NCBI GenBank assembly: GCA_018242625.1 | Contig: JAFEBO010000006.1 | Coordinates: forward strand, 529,132-593,131 | DNA: 64,000 nt | From: Planctomycetota bacterium | Lineage (GTDB): Bacteria; Planctomycetota; Phycisphaerae; Phycisphaerales; UBA1924 | Direction: 5' to 3' | Shown here: piece after piece, positions 61,788 through 64,000 of the stretch | Numbering within the stretch: position 1 is the stretch's first letter | Layout: each line of letters opens with the position of its first letter | Made by a program: the position numbers and the translations under genes | Notes under the pieces: generated by a model | Seen by the model: only the letters and a program-made list of their open reading frames with translations | Told to the model about the DNA's origin: nothing | Database searches by the model: none

Positions 61788-64000
61788 ATGGCCGCGTATG
61801 TAGCCGCCCTTCGCAAGACGGTTCTCACGCTCGCCGGTGCGGTCTGCGCTTCGGAGGCGTCCGCGCTGCCGCCGGGCTTTGCGGACGAGGCTGTGCTGGG
61901 AAACTGGGACCGGGCGGCGGGCGTTGCATTTTCTCCCGACGGGCGCTGCTTTGTCTGGGAAAAAGCCGGACGGGTGTGGATTGTCGAGGGTGGCGTTCGG
62001 TCCGCGCAGCCGCTCATCGATATCCGCTCGGAGGTGCGGGACTTTGGCGATTACGGGCTGCTCGGCTTCGCTATCGACCCCGGATTTGCGACAAACGGTC
62101 GCATCTACCTCCTCTACGCCGCCGACTACTACCACGTTACGCATTTCGGACAGCCCGACTTCGATCCGACCCAGCACAACCTGCAGCGCGACAGCATTGG
62201 GCGTATCACCCGGTACAGCTGCAACTCGTCCGACGGGTTTCATTCGGTGGATCCGGCCTCCCGCAAGGTGCTCGTCGGAGAGTCTCTCTCCACGGGCTTC
62301 CCGATGACCTTTCAGTCACACGGCGTCGGCACGATCACCTTCGCCGAAGACGGCTCTCTTCTGGCCGGGAGCGGTGATGCGGCGAGCTTCCTCGAAATGG
62401 ACGACGGGGGCCCCCGGCTTGGTTCATCCAATACAGCGCTCCCCGACGGGATCATCACCCCGAAGGAAGACGTCGGTGCTTTTCGCTCGCAGCTCGTCGA
62501 TTCTCTCGCGGGCAAGATCATCCGCGTCAGCCCCGAGACCGGTGACGGGCTGGTTTCAAATCCGTTCTTTGACAGCGCATTCCCGCGGGCTCCCCGGTCA
62601 CGCGTCTGGGCCATGGGGCTTCGCAACCCGTACCGCTTCGGGATTCGTCCGGGTTCCGCAAGCTCCGCCAATCCCGCAGGCGTTCTCTACATTGGCGATG
62701 TCGGCTGGGACGCGCACGAAGAGCTGAACATTGCGCGTGCGCCGGGTCTGAACTTTGGCTGGCCTCTGTTCGAGGGGCTCGAGAGCCAGCCCCTGTACAC
62801 AGCTTCTCTCGCGCGGAACCTCGATGCCCCGAACCCTCTCACGAACGCCGGATGCGATCCGCACTTTGGCTTCCGTGATCTCCTCGTGCAGGAGACCCTC
62901 GCCACCCCTGTCTGGCCCAATCCCTGCCAACCACTGGTTCAGATCCCTGCGAGCATCCGGCACTTCGAGCACACAAGGCCCGCGATCGAATGGGGCCACG
63001 GGTATACGACACGACTCCCGGTCTTCGCAGGACAAGAGGCCGCTGCAATCGACATCACCAACCCCGATTCACCCGTTGTCGGCGTGCCGATTTCCGGCAA
63101 CTGCTCTTTGGGAGGAGTCTGGTACACGTCTTCCGCCTTCGGGCCGGAGTACCAGAACACCTGCTTCCTGGGAGACTTTGTCACAGGAACGATCAAATGC
63201 CTGGTTGTGGACACGCAGAATGACCAACTCGTAACGGTTCGCGACTTTCACGAGACCGGAGGTCCGATTGTCTGCATCGCGATGCATCCGATCGACGGCT
63301 CACTTTATTACCTCGCGTACACCTACAACGGCGCATCCACTCTCCGTCGCATCTCGCGAACTTCCAACCTGCCGCCAGTTGTCAGCGCAGGTGCGTCTGC
63401 TTCGTACGGGCCTTCGCCGCTCCTGGTGCAATTCTCAACGCTGGGCACGACCGATCCGGAGGGTTCGGCGCTGACATTCCACTGGGCCTTTGGCGATGGG
63501 TCTCCCGGAAGCACAGAGGCCAATCCTGTGCACGTTTTTTCGGCGCCCCCGGGGACTCCCGTTCGCTACGACGTGCTGCTCACCGTCTCGGATGGGATCA
63601 ATACCGTCCACAAATCCTTTGTCATTTCCCCCAACAACTCGCCGCCGGCCGTCGAGATCACCAGCCCCGCCGCCAAACTCGTTATTGAAGTTCAGGGAGA
63701 AGTCTCGCTGCCCCTTGCCGCCACGGTTTCAGACGCCGAGTCCCTGCCCGGCTCGCTCACCTGCTCCTGGCAGCGCATCCTCCACCACAACACGCACACA
63801 CACCCGGATCCGGCCCAGCCCGGCTGTGGCGCGACCGGGGAAATCGACCTCCACGGCACAACGGGCGACCTCTATTTCTTCGAGTTTCTTCTCACCGTGA
63901 CCGACCCTCAGGGTCTTTCGACCAGCCGCAGCTCTTCGGTGTATCCAGTCCTCTGCCTTGGCGATCTCAACGCGGATTCCGTGGTTGACGACGCTGATTT
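61788..64000 (+). CDS. Secreted sugar-dehydrogenase-like protein with PKD domain and dockerin start, partial
   Basis: The frame runs from ATG 61788 off the right edge (over 737 residues). After a signal-like N-terminus comes a six-bladed glucose/sorbosone dehydrogenase domain (residues 30-510): L-L-G-F-A-I-D-P-G-F-A-T-N-G-R-I-Y-L, S-H-G-V-G-T-I-T-F-A-E-D-G with the likely catalytic His, G-K-I-I-R-V-S-P-E-T-G-D, and A-M-G-L-R-N-P-Y-R-F-G. The family oxidises sugars with PQQ. A PKD-like domain (H-W-A-F-G-D-G-S-P-G) and a second beta domain (S-P-P-A-V-E-I-T-S-P) follow. At 63954 the dockerin begins (C-L-G-D-L-N-A-D-S-V-V-D-D-A-D) and is cut by the window edge. Confidence 0.87.
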   Translation, partial: MAAYVAALRKTVLTLAGAVCASEASALPPGFADEAVLGNWDRAAGVAFSPDGRCFVWEKAGRVWIVEGGVRSAQPLIDIRSEVRDFGDYGLLGFAIDPGFATNGRIYLLYAADYYHVTHFGQPDFDPTQHNLQRDSIGRITRYSCNSSDGFHSVDPASRKVLVGESLSTGFPMTFQSHGVGTITFAEDGSLLAGSGDAASFLEMDDGGPRLGSSNTALPDGIITPKEDVGAFRSQLVDSLAGKIIRVSPETGDGLVSNPFFDSAFPRAPRSRVWAMGLRNPYRFGIRPGSASSANPAGVLYIGDVGWDAHEELNIARAPGLNFGWPLFEGLESQPLYTASLARNLDAPNPLTNAGCDPHFGFRDLLVQETLATPVWPNPCQPLVQIPASIRHFEHTRPAIEWGHGYTTRLPVFAGQEAAAIDITNPDSPVVGVPISGNCSLGGVWYTSSAFGPEYQNTCFLGDFVTGTIKCLVVDTQNDQLVTVRDFHETGGPIVCIAMHPIDGSLYYLAYTYNGASTLRRISRTSNLPPVVSAGASASYGPSPLLVQFSTLGTTDPEGSALTFHWAFGDGSPGSTEANPVHVFSAPPGTPVRYDVLLTVSDGINTVHKSFVISPNNSPPAVEITSPAAKLVIEVQGEVSLPLAATVSDAESLPGSLTCSWQRILHHNTHTHPDPAQPGCGATGEIDLHGTTGDLYFFEFLLTVTDPQGLSTSRSSSVYPVLCLGDLNADSVVDDAD

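Larger units (their letters stand above)
37552..64000. repeat. Dispersed dockerin-coding repeat (12 copies)
   Basis: Twelve gene 3' ends encode homologous two-loop dockerins. On the minus strand they lie at 37552-37767, 40834-41031, 43993-44190, 44781-44978, 46308-46505, 47392-47589 and 48671-48868. On the plus strand they lie at 54583-54780, 56284-56481, 57635-57835, 61529-61720 and 63954-64000 (cut). The standard form is 65 residues: a 28-residue half, an 8-residue linker such as A-D-P-A-M-P-S-N, and a 29-residue half. Each half starts and ends with Cys around a D-x-[ND]-x-D-x-x-V-D-D-x-D-F calcium loop. The repeat may promote recombination among these genes. Confidence 0.9.

Noticed and set aside
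1-64000. CRISPR arrays, tRNA or rRNA genes, insertion sequences
   Set aside because: No regularly spaced identical repeats, cloverleaf-like conserved stretches or transposase-like frames were seen on reading both strands.

Overview
The window looks like the chromosome of a high-GC planctomycete, most likely Phycisphaerae/Phycisphaerales. The basis is about a dozen secreted proteins ending in a cysteine-bracketed, calcium-loop 'GC-type' dockerin (pattern C-x-x-D-L-N-x-D-G-x-V-D-D-x-D-F), a PEP-CTERM-like protein, a secreted prenyltransferase/squalene-oxidase-repeat protein, and ordinary bacterial housekeeping genes (purB, rsmE). This assignment rests on family knowledge, not on a database search. 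No tRNA, rRNA, CRISPR array or insertion sequence was seen.

Layout: 1-8.2 kb holds a truncated secreted repeat protein, a PLP class IV aminotransferase, two small membrane proteins, a strikingly acidic protein with its own promoter, dyad and terminator, a ClC antiporter and an unusual purB. From 8.3 to 22.9 kb lies a surface-polysaccharide region: a membrane EEP-fold protein, an oligosaccharide flippase, an acyltransferase-3, two FkbM methyltransferases, two GT4-type glycosyltransferases, UDP-glucose dehydrogenase, a GDP-fucose-synthase-like enzyme, a SAM methyltransferase, two hexapeptide acyltransferases and an SDR. Together these would supply UDP-glucuronate and possibly GDP-fucose, assemble a glycan, decorate it with methyl and acyl groups and flip it. 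No polymerase or initiating transferase is in view. From 22.9 to 37.5 kb is a mixed block: M48 protease, PEP-CTERM-like protein, VOC protein, quinone-reductase-like flavoprotein, M20 amidohydrolase, RsmE, squalene-cyclase-like repeat protein, SpoIIE-type phosphatase, M32 carboxypeptidase, rhodanese lipoprotein, TspO, class V aminotransferase and cysteine dioxygenase.

From 37.5 kb to the right edge the window is dominated by a cluster of 12 dockerin-tagged secreted proteins. Seven run on the minus strand up to 51.95 kb: a beta-helix-like repeat protein, a GH81 beta-1,3-glucanase with an internal CBM6, an NPCBM protein, a tandem-duplicated protein, an unassigned secreted protein, a GH53 galactanase and a GH15 glucoamylase. 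Five run on the plus strand from 53.6 kb: LamG, HAF-repeat, Ig-like, double Kelch-propeller and sugar-dehydrogenase/PKD proteins. The two arms diverge around 52.0 kb, with a solitary lipoprotein substrate-binding protein between them. No cohesin is visible, so the partner of these dockerins is the main open question.

The most interesting signals are the cohesin-less dockerin cluster with a near-invariant 65-residue four-cysteine tag, the GH81 enzyme interrupted by a CBM6, the two six-repeat Kelch propellers in one protein, a purB with a roughly 57-residue insertion inside a lower-GC segment, and a polyacidic protein expressed from a promoter whose -35 box lies inside a perfect dyad.
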